This document shows, in pieces, positions 17,919-26,129 of a DNA stretch of 64,000 bases; the stretch's first letter is position 1, and every line of letters begins with the position of its first letter. Location of the stretch: positions 2,418,001 to 2,482,000 of the forward strand of contig NZ_LT629771.1 of NCBI RefSeq assembly GCF_900105175.1, given 5' to 3'. The notes under the pieces are model-generated. The model was not told the origin of the DNA. It did no database searches and saw only the letters and a list, made by a program, of their open reading frames with translations. This stretch comes from Jiangella sp. DSM 45060. Lineage in GTDB: Bacteria > Actinomycetota > Actinomycetes > Jiangellales > Jiangellaceae. Position numbers and translations under genes: made by a program.

Positions 17919-18118
17919 GATGGACCTCCTGACTGCCGTCCCGGACGGTGCGACCGGGTATCGGCTCTCACCATCAATCACTCCTCAGCGTGCCCGCCGG
18001 TTGCACGGCGCGGGGGAGTTTCCGGCCGAATCGGCCGTCGTATCGGCGCAGGTCAGAGGACGGACCGTTACGTAGTGCGACAAGACGGTCACGCTCGGCT
18101 ACCATGGATGCAACGGGG

Positions 18119-18155
18119 GCCGCTCCGCCTCTTGCCCCCCAACTGGCGGAGCGGC
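18119..18155. other. Perfect 11-bp stem-loop, terminator- or attenuator-like
   Basis: GCCGCTCCGCC pairs perfectly with GGCGGAGCGGC across a 15-nt C-rich loop, and CTTCTCGT follows. It is far from the flanking genes (about 200 bases from the SH3 start and 300 from arsR), so it does not simply end either gene. It could terminate a small RNA or leader transcript reading rightward. Confidence 0.5.
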
Positions 18156-18392
18156 CTTCTCGTGCGTCCGGGCCTCGTAGCGTCTGGTAGGGACGGATCG
18201 GCGGCGGTGTGACCGTGGTGACCGGCGCCGCACAGGTCGGTCACAGTGAGCTGCCAACGATCGCTGAGCCCGCAGCCGCCCAACGTCGGGAGCATCGTCA
18301 CGGTCACGGACCCCGCATGGATCGCCTACCCGCCGCCGATCCGGCCCGTGCACGTAAGACGCGCCAGGGTGTCGCCTGGTTCACACGATCGC

Positions 18393-18421
18393 TTGACTTT
18401 TCTTGGCCGATTTCGTACTTT
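18393..18421 (+). promoter_or_regulatory. Promoter of the ArsR/SRPBCC operon
   Basis: TTGACT (18393-18398) and TACTTT (18416-18421) are separated by exactly 17 bases in an AT-rich patch, which is unusual here. The palindrome TTAATTAA at 18431-18438, just downstream of the expected start, is a possible operator for self-repression. Confidence 0.65.
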
Positions 18422-18450
18422 CCTGTGTAGTTAATTAACCGGAGGGGAAA

Positions 18451-18792
18451 ATGACGGTCGACGCCGAGTCGCTCACGGCGACGTTCACCGCTCTGGCCGA
18501 CCCGACGCGGCGCGCCATCCTGGCCCGGCTGACCCGCGGCGAGGCGACCGTCGGCCAGCTGGCCGAGCCGTTCGACGTCTCGCTGCCGGCCATCTCGAAG
18601 CACGTGAAGGTGCTGCAGAAGGCCGGGCTGATCGAGCAGACCCGGCAGGCGCAGTGGCGCTCGTGCCGGCTGCGCCCAGAGCCGCTGCGCGACGTCGTCA
18701 CGTGGATGGAGCAGTACCGCGCGTTCCTGGGCGACAGCCTCGACCGGCTGGACCAGTACCTCACCGACCTGCAGAAGGGAGAACGGCCATGA
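18451..18792 (+). CDS. ArsR-family winged-helix transcriptional regulator
   Basis: The 113-residue protein is an ArsR/SmtB winged helix: LADPTRRAILARL, then the recognition helix VSLPAISKHVKVLQKAGLIE. No cysteine metal site is present, so this is the non-metal subgroup that is normally paired with an AHSA1/SRPBCC gene. GGAGGGG precedes the ATG. It overlaps the next gene by four bases (ATGA). It probably represses its own operon. Confidence 0.93.
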   Translation: MTVDAESLTATFTALADPTRRAILARLTRGEATVGQLAEPFDVSLPAISKHVKVLQKAGLIEQTRQAQWRSCRLRPEPLRDVVTWMEQYRAFLGDSLDRLDQYLTDLQKGERP

Positions 18793-19262
18793 CCCGACGC
18801 GAGCTGGGCGACGCCGCCACCACCGTCGTCGCCGAAGGATCGGACCTGCTGATCGAGCGGGTGTTCGCCGCGCCGCGCGAGCTGGTGTGGACCGCCATGA
18901 CGACGGCCGAGCACCTCGCCCGCTGGATCGGCCCGCACGGCACCACCACCGAGGTGGTCGAGCTGGACCTGCGTCCCGGCGGCCGCTGGAAGTGGATCAA
19001 CGGCGAGGTCGCGTTCCTGGGCGAGTACCTCGAGGTCGACCCGCCGAAGCGGCTGGTCCGCACGACGGCGCCGGACGGGGGACCGCCCGGCCCGCCCGCC
19101 GTCGAGACCATCACGTTCGACGAGGTCGACGGCGGCACCCGGGTGCACTGGCTGACCACGTTCCCGTCGCCGGACGTGCTCGACTTCGCCGTGTCCACGG
19201 GCATGGCCAAGGGCATCGTCGAGCAGTACGAGCGGCTGGCCGGCCTGCTGGCTCAGGGCTGA
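18789..19262 (+). CDS. SRPBCC/AHSA1-domain protein
   Basis: The 157-residue protein has the START-like fold of the AHSA1 (Aha1 C-terminal-like) family: RVFAAPRELVWTAMTTAEHLARWIGP at the start, LRPGGRWKW in the middle and an amphipathic C-terminal helix. These domains bind hydrophobic ligands, but the ligand is unknown. It is translationally coupled to the ArsR gene, a very common pairing. Its stop overlaps the convergent MFS gene by 10 bases. Confidence 0.9.
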   Translation: MTRRELGDAATTVVAEGSDLLIERVFAAPRELVWTAMTTAEHLARWIGPHGTTTEVVELDLRPGGRWKWINGEVAFLGEYLEVDPPKRLVRTTAPDGGPPGPPAVETITFDEVDGGTRVHWLTTFPSPDVLDFAVSTGMAKGIVEQYERLAGLLAQG

Positions 19263-20473
19263 CGACTGCGGCGCAACGCGCGGGGGAGCGCGACGGCCAC
19301 GGCGACGGTGGCGAGCGTGCCGCCCGCGCCCGCGACGACGAACGTCACGGGCGCCGACGTCGCGTCCAGCAGCAGGCCGCCGCCCACGTAGGACAGGCCG
19401 GCGGCCAGCCCGATCGCCCCGTAGAGGTTGCCGAACACCCGCCCGAGCAGCGCGTCCGGCGCCAGCCGCGGCAGCAGCGTGTTGGTGGCGACGTCCATGG
19501 CGGCGATGCCGAGGCCGCGCACCGCCTGCAGGGCGAACGCCATCCCGACGGCCCACGCCAGCCCGGTGAGCAGGTTGCCGACGCTGCTGACGGCGAACCC
19601 GGCGACCAGCAGCCACGGCAGCGCCGCCCGCGACGACCAGCGCGCCAGCAGTGCGTACCCGGCGAACAGCCCGAGCCCGACGGCGGCCAGCAGCAGCGCG
19701 GCCGCGGACGAGCCGGCGTCGAAGGTGTCGCGGGCCAGCACGACCAGCGCGACGTCGTCGATGCCGTTGAACGCGACGACGACGCAGAAGCCGAGGCCGA
19801 TGATCCGCAGCGCCGGTTCCCGCCAGAGGTACCCGAGGCCGGCGCGGGCGTCGTCGAGCAGCCCGGCCCGCGCACCAGCCGGCCCCGACGGCGGCAGCGC
19901 GGGCAGCCGGAGCAGCAGCAGCACCGACAGCAGGAACGTCGCGGCGTCCACCAGCAGCACGCCGCGCACCCCCACCAGCGGGAACAGCGCCGCCGCGACC
20001 AGCGGGCCGGCCGCCTCGCCGCCGTTCGTCGCGAGGCCGAGCGCCGAGTTGGCCGCGGCCTGCTCGCGCTGCGGCACCAGCGTGGCCACCGCGGCCCGCG
20101 ACGCCGGCAGGAACACCTGCCCCGACACCGCCCGCGCCCCGGCCAGCACCAGCAGCAGCGGCAACGGCGGCAGCGCCAGCGCGATCGCGACCAGCAGCCC
20201 GGCCTGCACCAGCTCGCAGCCGATCATCACCCGGCGCCGGTCCCACCGGTCCGCGATCGCGCCGGCGAGCGGGCTGAACAGCGCCGGCGCGAGGTCGCCG
20301 ACGAGCAGCAGCAGCGCCACCGCGAGCGCCTGGCCGGCGGTCTCGGCCACATGCAGCATCAGCGCGACCAGGCTGAGGGAGTCGCCGAGGAAGGAGATGG
20401 TCCGCGCCGCGAACAGGGACCGGAACGCGGGGTCGCGGCGCAGCGGGCCGGGCACGACGACAGCATCGGGCAT
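19253..20473 (-). CDS. MFS transporter (EntS/MFS_3-like exporter)
   Basis: The 406-residue protein from ATG 20473 (MPDAVVVPGPLRRDPAF) has about 12 hydrophobic helices, the RTISFLGDSLSLVAL first helix and the loop motif GAIADRWDRRRVM between helices 2 and 3. Relatives export siderophores or drugs. It lies 13 bases downstream of the DHA2 exporter and probably shares its transcript. The substrate is unknown. Confidence 0.87.
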   Translation of the reverse strand: MPDAVVVPGPLRRDPAFRSLFAARTISFLGDSLSLVALMLHVAETAGQALAVALLLLVGDLAPALFSPLAGAIADRWDRRRVMIGCELVQAGLLVAIALALPPLPLLLVLAGARAVSGQVFLPASRAAVATLVPQREQAAANSALGLATNGGEAAGPLVAAALFPLVGVRGVLLVDAATFLLSVLLLLRLPALPPSGPAGARAGLLDDARAGLGYLWREPALRIIGLGFCVVVAFNGIDDVALVVLARDTFDAGSSAAALLLAAVGLGLFAGYALLARWSSRAALPWLLVAGFAVSSVGNLLTGLAWAVGMAFALQAVRGLGIAAMDVATNTLLPRLAPDALLGRVFGNLYGAIGLAAGLSYVGGGLLLDATSAPVTFVVAGAGGTLATVAVAVALPRALRRSRQP

Positions 20474-20486
20474 CGGACGACACCGC

Positions 20487-21866
20487 TCAACCGGATTTGC
20501 GGCCGAACCCGGCGGCCGCCGCGACGACCCCGAGCACGGCCAGGACGGCGACGAACCCGAACGCCGCGCGGAACCCGTCCAGCCCGGACCCTGACACCAG
20601 CACCGCCGCCACGACGGCGACCCCGGCGGCCCCGCCCAGCTCACGCGCCGTCTCGACCAGCCCGGACGCCAGACCGGCGGCCGGCTGCGACACCCCGGTC
20701 AGCGCGCCGATCTGCACCGCCGGCCCGCACAGCCCGAACCCGACGCCGGCCAGCAGGAAGGCGGGCAGCAGGTCGGCCGCGTACCCGGCGTCGGCGGGGA
20801 CCCGGGCCAGCCACAACGCCCCGACGGCGAGCAGCGTCAGGCCGAGGACCAGCGACGCCCGCACGCCGGCCCGGGTGACCAGCCGCCCGCCGGCCATCGC
20901 CACGACGACGATGGTCACCGTCGTGGCCAGCCAGGCCAGCCCCGTCGTCACCGGCGAGTAGCCGAGCACCTGCTGCATCAGCAGCGAGCCGACGAAGATG
21001 AAGGCCATCAGCGCGCCGAAGGCCAGGATGCCGGTGACGTTGGCGGCGACCAGCGGCCGGTTGCGCAGCATCGGCAGCGGCAGCAGCGGGTCGGGGCTGC
21101 GGCGCTCGATCCGTACGAAGGCCGCCAGCAGCGCCGCGGCGGCCCCGAACAGCGCCAGCGTCGTCCCGGCCAGCCAGCCGTGGCCGGTGGCGTGGTGCAG
21201 GGTGTAGGCGAGCAGCAGCAGGGCGGCCGTCGCCGTGGTCGCGCCGGCGACGTCGAACCGGGCGGCGCGCTCCTCGGGGCGGTCGGCCACGAGGAACGCC
21301 GCCGTCAGCGCGATGAGCAGCAGACCGACCGGGACGTTCATCAGGAACGCCCAGCGCCAGCCGGGTCCTCCGGTGAGCAGCCCGCTCAGCACCACCCCGG
21401 CCGCGCCGGCCGCGCCGTCGACGGAGCCGACCACCGCGAGCGCGCGATGCCGGTCGCGTCCGTCCGGGAACGTGACCGCCAGCAGCGAGAGGGCCGCGGG
21501 CACGAGCAGCGCGGCGCCGAGCCCCTGCAGGCCGCGGGCCGCGATCAGCAGGCCGGGACCATGGGCGGCGCCCGCGGCCAGCGACGACGCGGTGAACACG
21601 GCGAGTCCGGCGAGGAGGACCCGGCGGCGGCCCAGCCGGTCGGCCAGCCGGCCGCCGAGCAGCAGGAACCCGCCCAGCAGCAGGCCGTAGGCGACGACCA
21701 CCCACTGCAGGACGGCGTAGCCGGTGCCGAGATCGCGCTGGATGGACGGCAGCGCCACGTTCACGATCGCGGTGTCCAGGCCCACCATCGCCGTGGTGGC
21801 GCAGGTGAGTGCCAGCACCAGCCGCGGCCGGGTGGCGGTCGGGGAGAGCGTGGTGGTGTGCGACAT
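20487..21866 (-). CDS. MFS drug exporter, DHA2 (14-helix) family
   Basis: The 459-residue protein has the DHA2 signatures: MVGLDTAIVNVALPSIQRDL in helix 1, GGRLADRLGRRRVLL in the 2-3 loop and about 14 hydrophobic segments. The family expels drugs, dyes or natural products with proton exchange. The ribosome site GAAGGA, 7-12 bases before the ATG, is buried in a hairpin (21873-21911, listed separately), so translation may be controlled. Confidence 0.92.
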   Translation of the reverse strand: MSHTTTLSPTATRPRLVLALTCATTAMVGLDTAIVNVALPSIQRDLGTGYAVLQWVVVAYGLLLGGFLLLGGRLADRLGRRRVLLAGLAVFTASSLAAGAAHGPGLLIAARGLQGLGAALLVPAALSLLAVTFPDGRDRHRALAVVGSVDGAAGAAGVVLSGLLTGGPGWRWAFLMNVPVGLLLIALTAAFLVADRPEERAARFDVAGATTATAALLLLAYTLHHATGHGWLAGTTLALFGAAAALLAAFVRIERRSPDPLLPLPMLRNRPLVAANVTGILAFGALMAFIFVGSLLMQQVLGYSPVTTGLAWLATTVTIVVVAMAGGRLVTRAGVRASLVLGLTLLAVGALWLARVPADAGYAADLLPAFLLAGVGFGLCGPAVQIGALTGVSQPAAGLASGLVETARELGGAAGVAVVAAVLVSGSGLDGFRAAFGFVAVLAVLGVVAAAAGFGRKSG

Positions 21867-21872
21867 CGTCGG

Positions 21873-21911
21873 TCCTTCGTCAGGGGTGTCGGTCGCCCCA
21901 CCGACGAAGGA
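21873..21911 (-). promoter_or_regulatory. Hairpin that buries the ribosome site of the DHA2 exporter
   Basis: On the minus strand TCCTTCGTC pairs perfectly with GACGAAGGA, and an inner GGGG/CCCC pair extends the helix. The 3' arm contains GAAGGA, the ribosome site for the exporter ATG at 21866. The same inverted repeat could instead be a protein-binding operator. Confidence 0.55.
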
Positions 21912-21945
21912 ACCGGCCGCGGATCGACATCGGGGCCGAAAAATG

Positions 21946-23160
21946 TCAGAGCGCGTTCAACCGGCCGGTCAGGTAACGGCGATCGGCCTCCGACGGCGCC
22001 AGCCGCAGCGCCTCCTCGTACGCCGACCGCGCCTCGGCGGTGCGGCCGTCGCGGCGCAGCAGGTCGGCCCGGGTGGCGGGCAGCAGGTGGTACCCGTCCA
22101 GCCGGCCCGACGCCGCGAGCTCGTCCACCAGCGCGAGGCCGGCCGCGATGCCGTCGGCCATCGCGACCGCCACGGCCCGGTTCAGCTCCACCACCGGCGA
22201 CGGCGCCAGCCGGGCCAGCTCGGCGTAGAGCGCGGCGATCTGCGCCCAGTCGGTGCCGGCGGCGTCGGGCGCGGTGGCGTGGCAGGCGGCGATGGCGGCC
22301 TGCAGCTGGTACGGCCCGCGGCGGCGCAGCGCGATGGCGTCGTCGAGGACGGCGACACCCTCGTCGATCAGCGCGCGGTCCCAACGGGACCGGTCCTGCC
22401 GCTCCAGCGGGACGAGCACGCCGTCGTCGACGCGGGTGGCCCGGCGGGCTTCGTGCAGCAGCATGAGCGCGAGCAGGCCGCGCGGCTCGGGCTCGTCCGG
22501 CAGCAGCCGGGCCAGCACCCGGGCGAGGTGGATGGCCTCCGCGGCCAGCGCGCGGCGACCGTCGCGCTCGTCGTAGCCCTCGTTGAAGATCAGGTAGAGC
22601 ACGGCCAGCACCGCCGCGAGCCGTTCCGGCAGCAGCTCGGCCGGTGGGACGCGGTACGGGATGCCGGCGTCGGCGATCTTGCGCTTGGCCCGGACGATGC
22701 GCTGCGCCATGGCCGGCTCGGCGGTGAGGAACGCCCGGGCGATCTCGGCGGTGCTCAGCCCGGCCAGCGTCCGCAGTGTCAGCGCGACCCTGGCCTCGAA
22801 CGGCAGCGCCGGGTGGCAGCAGGTGAAGATCAGCCGCAACCGCTCGTCCGGGATCTCCTCGGCCGGCGACTCGTCCGGCTCGCGCGCCAGCACGGCCAGC
22901 TGACGCAGTTTCGCCCGGCCGGTGGCGTCGCGGCGCAGGCGGTCGGTCGCGCGGTGCTTGGCGGTCGTGGTCAGCCAGGCGCCCGGCCGGTCCGGGACGC
23001 CGTCGCGCGGCCACGCCGTCAACGCCGCCGCGAACGCCTCCTGCGCGCAGTCCTCGGCGAGGTCCCAGTCGCGGGTCAGGCCGATCAGGGTCGCGACGAC
23101 CTGCCCCCACTCCTCCCGGTAAGCGGCGTCGACCGCGGCGCGGACGGCGTCGGCCGTCAT
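21946..23160 (-). CDS. ECF sigma factor, DUF6596 type (YCII-associated, ECF41/42-like)
   Basis: The 404-residue protein has sigma region 2 (WDLAEDCAQEAFAAALTAW... WLTTTAKHRATDRLRR) and region 4 (LRTLAGLSTAEIARAFLTAEPAMAQRIVRAKRKI). A large C-terminal TPR-like DUF6596 domain follows (LAVLYLIFNEGY through YEEALRLAPSEADRRYL). The C-terminal domain probably replaces an anti-sigma factor as a sensor. It overlaps the YCII gene upstream by four bases (ATGA), the hallmark pairing of this group. The two MFS genes downstream are candidate targets or operon partners. Confidence 0.93.
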   Translation of the reverse strand: MTADAVRAAVDAAYREEWGQVVATLIGLTRDWDLAEDCAQEAFAAALTAWPRDGVPDRPGAWLTTTAKHRATDRLRRDATGRAKLRQLAVLAREPDESPAEEIPDERLRLIFTCCHPALPFEARVALTLRTLAGLSTAEIARAFLTAEPAMAQRIVRAKRKIADAGIPYRVPPAELLPERLAAVLAVLYLIFNEGYDERDGRRALAAEAIHLARVLARLLPDEPEPRGLLALMLLHEARRATRVDDGVLVPLERQDRSRWDRALIDEGVAVLDDAIALRRRGPYQLQAAIAACHATAPDAAGTDWAQIAALYAELARLAPSPVVELNRAVAVAMADGIAAGLALVDELAASGRLDGYHLLPATRADLLRRDGRTAEARSAYEEALRLAPSEADRRYLTGRLNAL

Positions 23161-23492
23161 TCCCAGACCGGGCGGATCTCGACGCCGCCCCACTGGGCGT
23201 TGGGATGGCCGGCCGCGATGGCGATGGCCTCGTCGAGGTCGGCGCACTCGATGAGCACGACGCCGCCGACGAAGTCCTTGGTCTCGGCGAACGGCCCGTC
23301 GGACACCAGCGTCTCGCCCTTGCGGACCCGCACCGTGGTGGCGGACGCGACCGGCCGCAGCCGCACGCCGAGCCGTTCGGCGTCGCGTCGTCGCAGGTCG
23401 GCCTCCCACGCCTGGTGGACGGGGTCGGCGTCCATCTCGGCCATGGACGGCGAGATGGTTTCGTCGTCACAGATCAGCAGCACGTATTTCAT
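23157..23492 (-). CDS. YCII-domain protein, partner of the ECF sigma factor
   Basis: The 111-residue YCII/DGPF-domain protein begins MKYVLLICDDE and carries the typical DGPFAETKDFVGGVVLIECADLDEAI core. Its role with this sigma group is unproven; the constant gene pairing suggests a sensing or modulating function. ATG 23492 was chosen because the family always starts MKY(V/M)L; upstream codons are Arg-rich nonsense. Confidence 0.93.
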   Translation of the reverse strand: MKYVLLICDDETISPSMAEMDADPVHQAWEADLRRRDAERLGVRLRPVASATTVRVRKGETLVSDGPFAETKDFVGGVVLIECADLDEAIAIAAGHPNAQWGGVEIRPVWE

Positions 23493-23524
23493 GCGCCGAG
23501 TCTGGCACCGCCCGGGCCGTGACG

Positions 23525-23992
23525 TCAGCGTTCGCTGAGCCGGACGACCGGGTACTGGCGGTCGCTCTTCTTCTGGTACTTCGCGAACCGCGGGTTGGCG
23601 GCGACGATGCGCTGCCACGCCTCGTCGCGGTCGGCGCCGTCCAGGGTGTGCGGGGTGACCGGGCGCGCCTGCTCACCGGGCAGCTCGACCGCGGCGCGGT
23701 CGGGGTGCGCCGTCAGGTTGAGGTACCAGTTCGGGTCGCCGCTGCCGCCGCCCGACGCGACGACCAGCCGGGCGCCGTCGTCGTCGGCGTACCAGGCGAC
23801 CGGCGTCTCGAACGGCTGGCCGGACCGGCGTCCGGCGGTGTGCAGGATCAGCATGTCCATGCCCATCATCCGGGCGGTGCCCTTCCGGCGGATCTTGCCG
23901 ACCGTCCTCGCGTTCATCCGCCGCTGGAACCACAGCGACAACCGGCCGGGGGCGCCCTTCTTGCTGGTCTGGTCCGAGGTCTCGTTGTCCAT
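23525..23992 (-). CDS. Deazaflavin (F420)-dependent nitroreductase family protein
   Basis: The 155-residue protein resembles mycobacterial Ddn: MLILHTAGRRSGQPFETPVAWYADDDGARLVVASGGG, then DPNWYLNLTAHPDRAAVELPG. This split beta-barrel family binds F420 and reduces quinones or nitro compounds. The N-terminus WFQRRMNARTVGKIRRKG is basic and may touch the membrane. It lies 32 bases upstream of the YCII gene on the same strand. Confidence 0.9.
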   Translation of the reverse strand: MDNETSDQTSKKGAPGRLSLWFQRRMNARTVGKIRRKGTARMMGMDMLILHTAGRRSGQPFETPVAWYADDDGARLVVASGGGSGDPNWYLNLTAHPDRAAVELPGEQARPVTPHTLDGADRDEAWQRIVAANPRFAKYQKKSDRQYPVVRLSER

Positions 23993-24090
23993 GGTCGGAA
24001 CGCTAGGAGCGAGCGGCGTCCGGCCGCTTCTCGATTCCTGACCGATCCGGCCGCCAGCGCGCGGCGGCCGCGTCGGCGTAGCGTTGGGTC

Positions 24091-24978
24091 ATGGCGGACA
24101 TCGACAGCGCCGCGACCACGCCCGGCGAACTGGCCGGGCGGCTCGACGCCGCGGGGTATCTGGCCGACGACGGGCTGGCGACGGCCGCGTTCCTGGCGCT
24201 GCGCATGGGCCGGCCGCTGTTCCTCGAGGGCGAGGCCGGTGTCGGCAAGACGTCGCTGGCGCAGGCGCTGGCCCAGGTGCTCGACGCGCCGCTCATCCGG
24301 CTGCAGTGCTACGAGGGCGTCGACGCCGCCCAGGCGCTGTACGACTGGGACTTCCCGCGCCAGCTGCTGCACCTGCGCGCCGCCGAGGCGGCCGGCGTCA
24401 CCGACGTCGACCGCCTCGAGCACGAGCTGTACGACCGCCGTTTCCTGCTGGCCCGGCCGCTGCTGCGGGCGCTGGAGACGACGCCGTCGGTGCTGCTGGT
24501 CGACGAGATCGACCGCGCCGACGACGAGTTCGAGGCGTTCCTGCTCGAGGTGCTGTCCGACTTCACCATCTCCATACCCGAGCTCGGCACCGTCCGCGCC
24601 GAGACGCCACCGGTCGTCGTCGTCACCAGCAACCGCACCCGCGAGGTGCACGACGCGCTGAAGCGGCGCTGCCTCTACCACTGGCTGGCGCACCCGACGT
24701 TCGAGCGCGAGGTCGCGGTCATCCGGCGGCACCTCCCGGACGTCAGCGCGCGGCTGGCCGATGACGTCGCCCGCGCGGTGCAGCGGCTGCGCGCGGCCGG
24801 CCTGCTCAAGCCGCCCGGGCTGGCCGAGTCGATCGACTGGGTCACGGCGCTGACGGCGCTCGGCGCCACCGAGCTGTCGGCCGACCTCGCCACCCGCACG
24901 CTGGGCGCGGTGCTCAAGTACCAGGAGGACACCGAGCGCATCATGGGCGAGGTCGCGGAGCTGGCCGGCCGGCCATGA
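24091..24978 (+). CDS. MoxR-type AAA+ ATPase (CoxD-like)
   Basis: The 295-residue ATPase has Walker A EGEAGVGKTS, Walker B VLLVDEIDRAD, and a sensor region VVVVTSNRTREVHDALKRRC. CoxD-like MoxR proteins insert or mature the metal-sulfur centre of molybdenum hydroxylases such as CO dehydrogenase and, by inference, xanthine dehydrogenase. It overlaps the VWA gene by four bases. The following XdhC/CoxI and MocA-like genes support that role over a generic chaperone. Confidence 0.93.
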   Translation: MADIDSAATTPGELAGRLDAAGYLADDGLATAAFLALRMGRPLFLEGEAGVGKTSLAQALAQVLDAPLIRLQCYEGVDAAQALYDWDFPRQLLHLRAAEAAGVTDVDRLEHELYDRRFLLARPLLRALETTPSVLLVDEIDRADDEFEAFLLEVLSDFTISIPELGTVRAETPPVVVVTSNRTREVHDALKRRCLYHWLAHPTFEREVAVIRRHLPDVSARLADDVARAVQRLRAAGLLKPPGLAESIDWVTALTALGATELSADLATRTLGAVLKYQEDTERIMGEVAELAGRP

Positions 24979-26129
24979 GTATCGAGGTCGACGCCGAGGT
25001 GGCCGGGTTCGCCCGGCGGCTGGCCGCGGCCGGCGTCGACGTCCCGCCCACGCGGGTGCACGCCATGCTCGAGGCGCTGGACGTGCTCGGCGCCGGTTCG
25101 CTGCGGTCGGTGTACTGGGCCGGCCGGGTCACGCTGTGCGCGTCGCCCGAGGACGTCGAGCGGTACGACCGCGTGTTCGCGGCGCACTTCGGCGGCCGCC
25201 CGGACCGCCCGCCGCGCCGCGTCACCGTCCCGCCGGTCACCAGGATGATCGCGCTGCCCGACGACCCCGGTTCCGCCGGCGACCGCGACGGCGGCGACCC
25301 CGACCAGGAGCGGCAGCGCATCGCCACCGCCAGCCGGGTCGAGGTGCTGCGCCACCGCGACGTGTCGACGCTGAGCCCGGCCGACCGCGCCGAGGTCGAC
25401 CGCTACGTCAGCACGCTGCTCCCGGCCGCGCCCGACCGCACCACCCGCCGGCTGCGCCCGTCGCCGTCCGGGCCGGTCGACGCCCGCCGCACCGTGCGCA
25501 GCATGCTGCGCCACGGCGGCGAGCCGGTCGACCTGCGCCGGCACCGGCACGGACGCCGGCAGCGGCGGCTGGTATTCCTCGTCGACGTCAGCGGGTCCAT
25601 GGCGCCGTACGCCGAGACGCTGCTGCGCTTCGCCCACGCCGCCTGCCGCGTGCGTCCCGGCACCGAGGTGTTCACCGTCGGCACCCGGCTCACCCGCGTG
25701 ACCCGTGAGCTGCGGCGACGCGACCCCGCGGCCGCGCTGGCGGCGGCGTCGGCGGCCATCGACGACTGGAGCGGCGGCACCCGGCTGGGCGACGAGCTCA
25801 AGGAGTTCCTGGACCGCTGGGGGCAGCGCGGCACCGCCCGCGGCGCCGTCGTCGTCATCGGCAGCGACGGCTGGGAGCGCGGCGACCCGGCGCTGCTGGC
25901 CGAGCAGATGGCCCGGCTGGCGCGGCTGGCCCGGCGCATCGTGTGGGTCAACCCGCACCGTGGATATCAAGGATACAGTCCTAGTACGGGTGGCATGCGT
26001 GCGGCGCTTCCGCACGTCGACCGGCTCGTCGCCGGCCATTCGCTGGGCGCGATGGAGGAGCTGGCGGGTCTGCTCGGCGGACGCGAACCGGCCCGGAGGG
26101 GTGGTGACCGTGCAGGAAGTGCTGCGTGA
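24975..26129 (+). CDS. VWA-domain protein (CoxE-like)
   Basis: The 384-residue CoxE-family protein has a von Willebrand A domain in its second half with the MIDAS motif DVSGSM (RRLVFLVDVSGSMAPYAETL). In the cox system CoxE forms a complex with CoxD during active-site maturation. The stop at 26129 lies 26 bases inside the XdhC-like gene, so the two are coupled. Confidence 0.92.
   Translation: MSIEVDAEVAGFARRLAAAGVDVPPTRVHAMLEALDVLGAGSLRSVYWAGRVTLCASPEDVERYDRVFAAHFGGRPDRPPRRVTVPPVTRMIALPDDPGSAGDRDGGDPDQERQRIATASRVEVLRHRDVSTLSPADRAEVDRYVSTLLPAAPDRTTRRLRPSPSGPVDARRTVRSMLRHGGEPVDLRRHRHGRRQRRLVFLVDVSGSMAPYAETLLRFAHAACRVRPGTEVFTVGTRLTRVTRELRRRDPAAALAAASAAIDDWSGGTRLGDELKEFLDRWGQRGTARGAVVVIGSDGWERGDPALLAEQMARLARLARRIVWVNPHRGYQGYSPSTGGMRAALPHVDRLVAGHSLGAMEELAGLLGGREPARRGGDRAGSAA

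Larger units (their letters stand above)
17919..18450. other. Long divergent intergenic region with one strong hairpin
   Basis: The region separates the SH3 protein (minus) from the ArsR gene (plus). It contains the 11-bp hairpin at 18119-18155 and the ArsR promoter at 18393-18421, listed separately. I see no convincing gene in the remainder. Confidence 0.5.
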
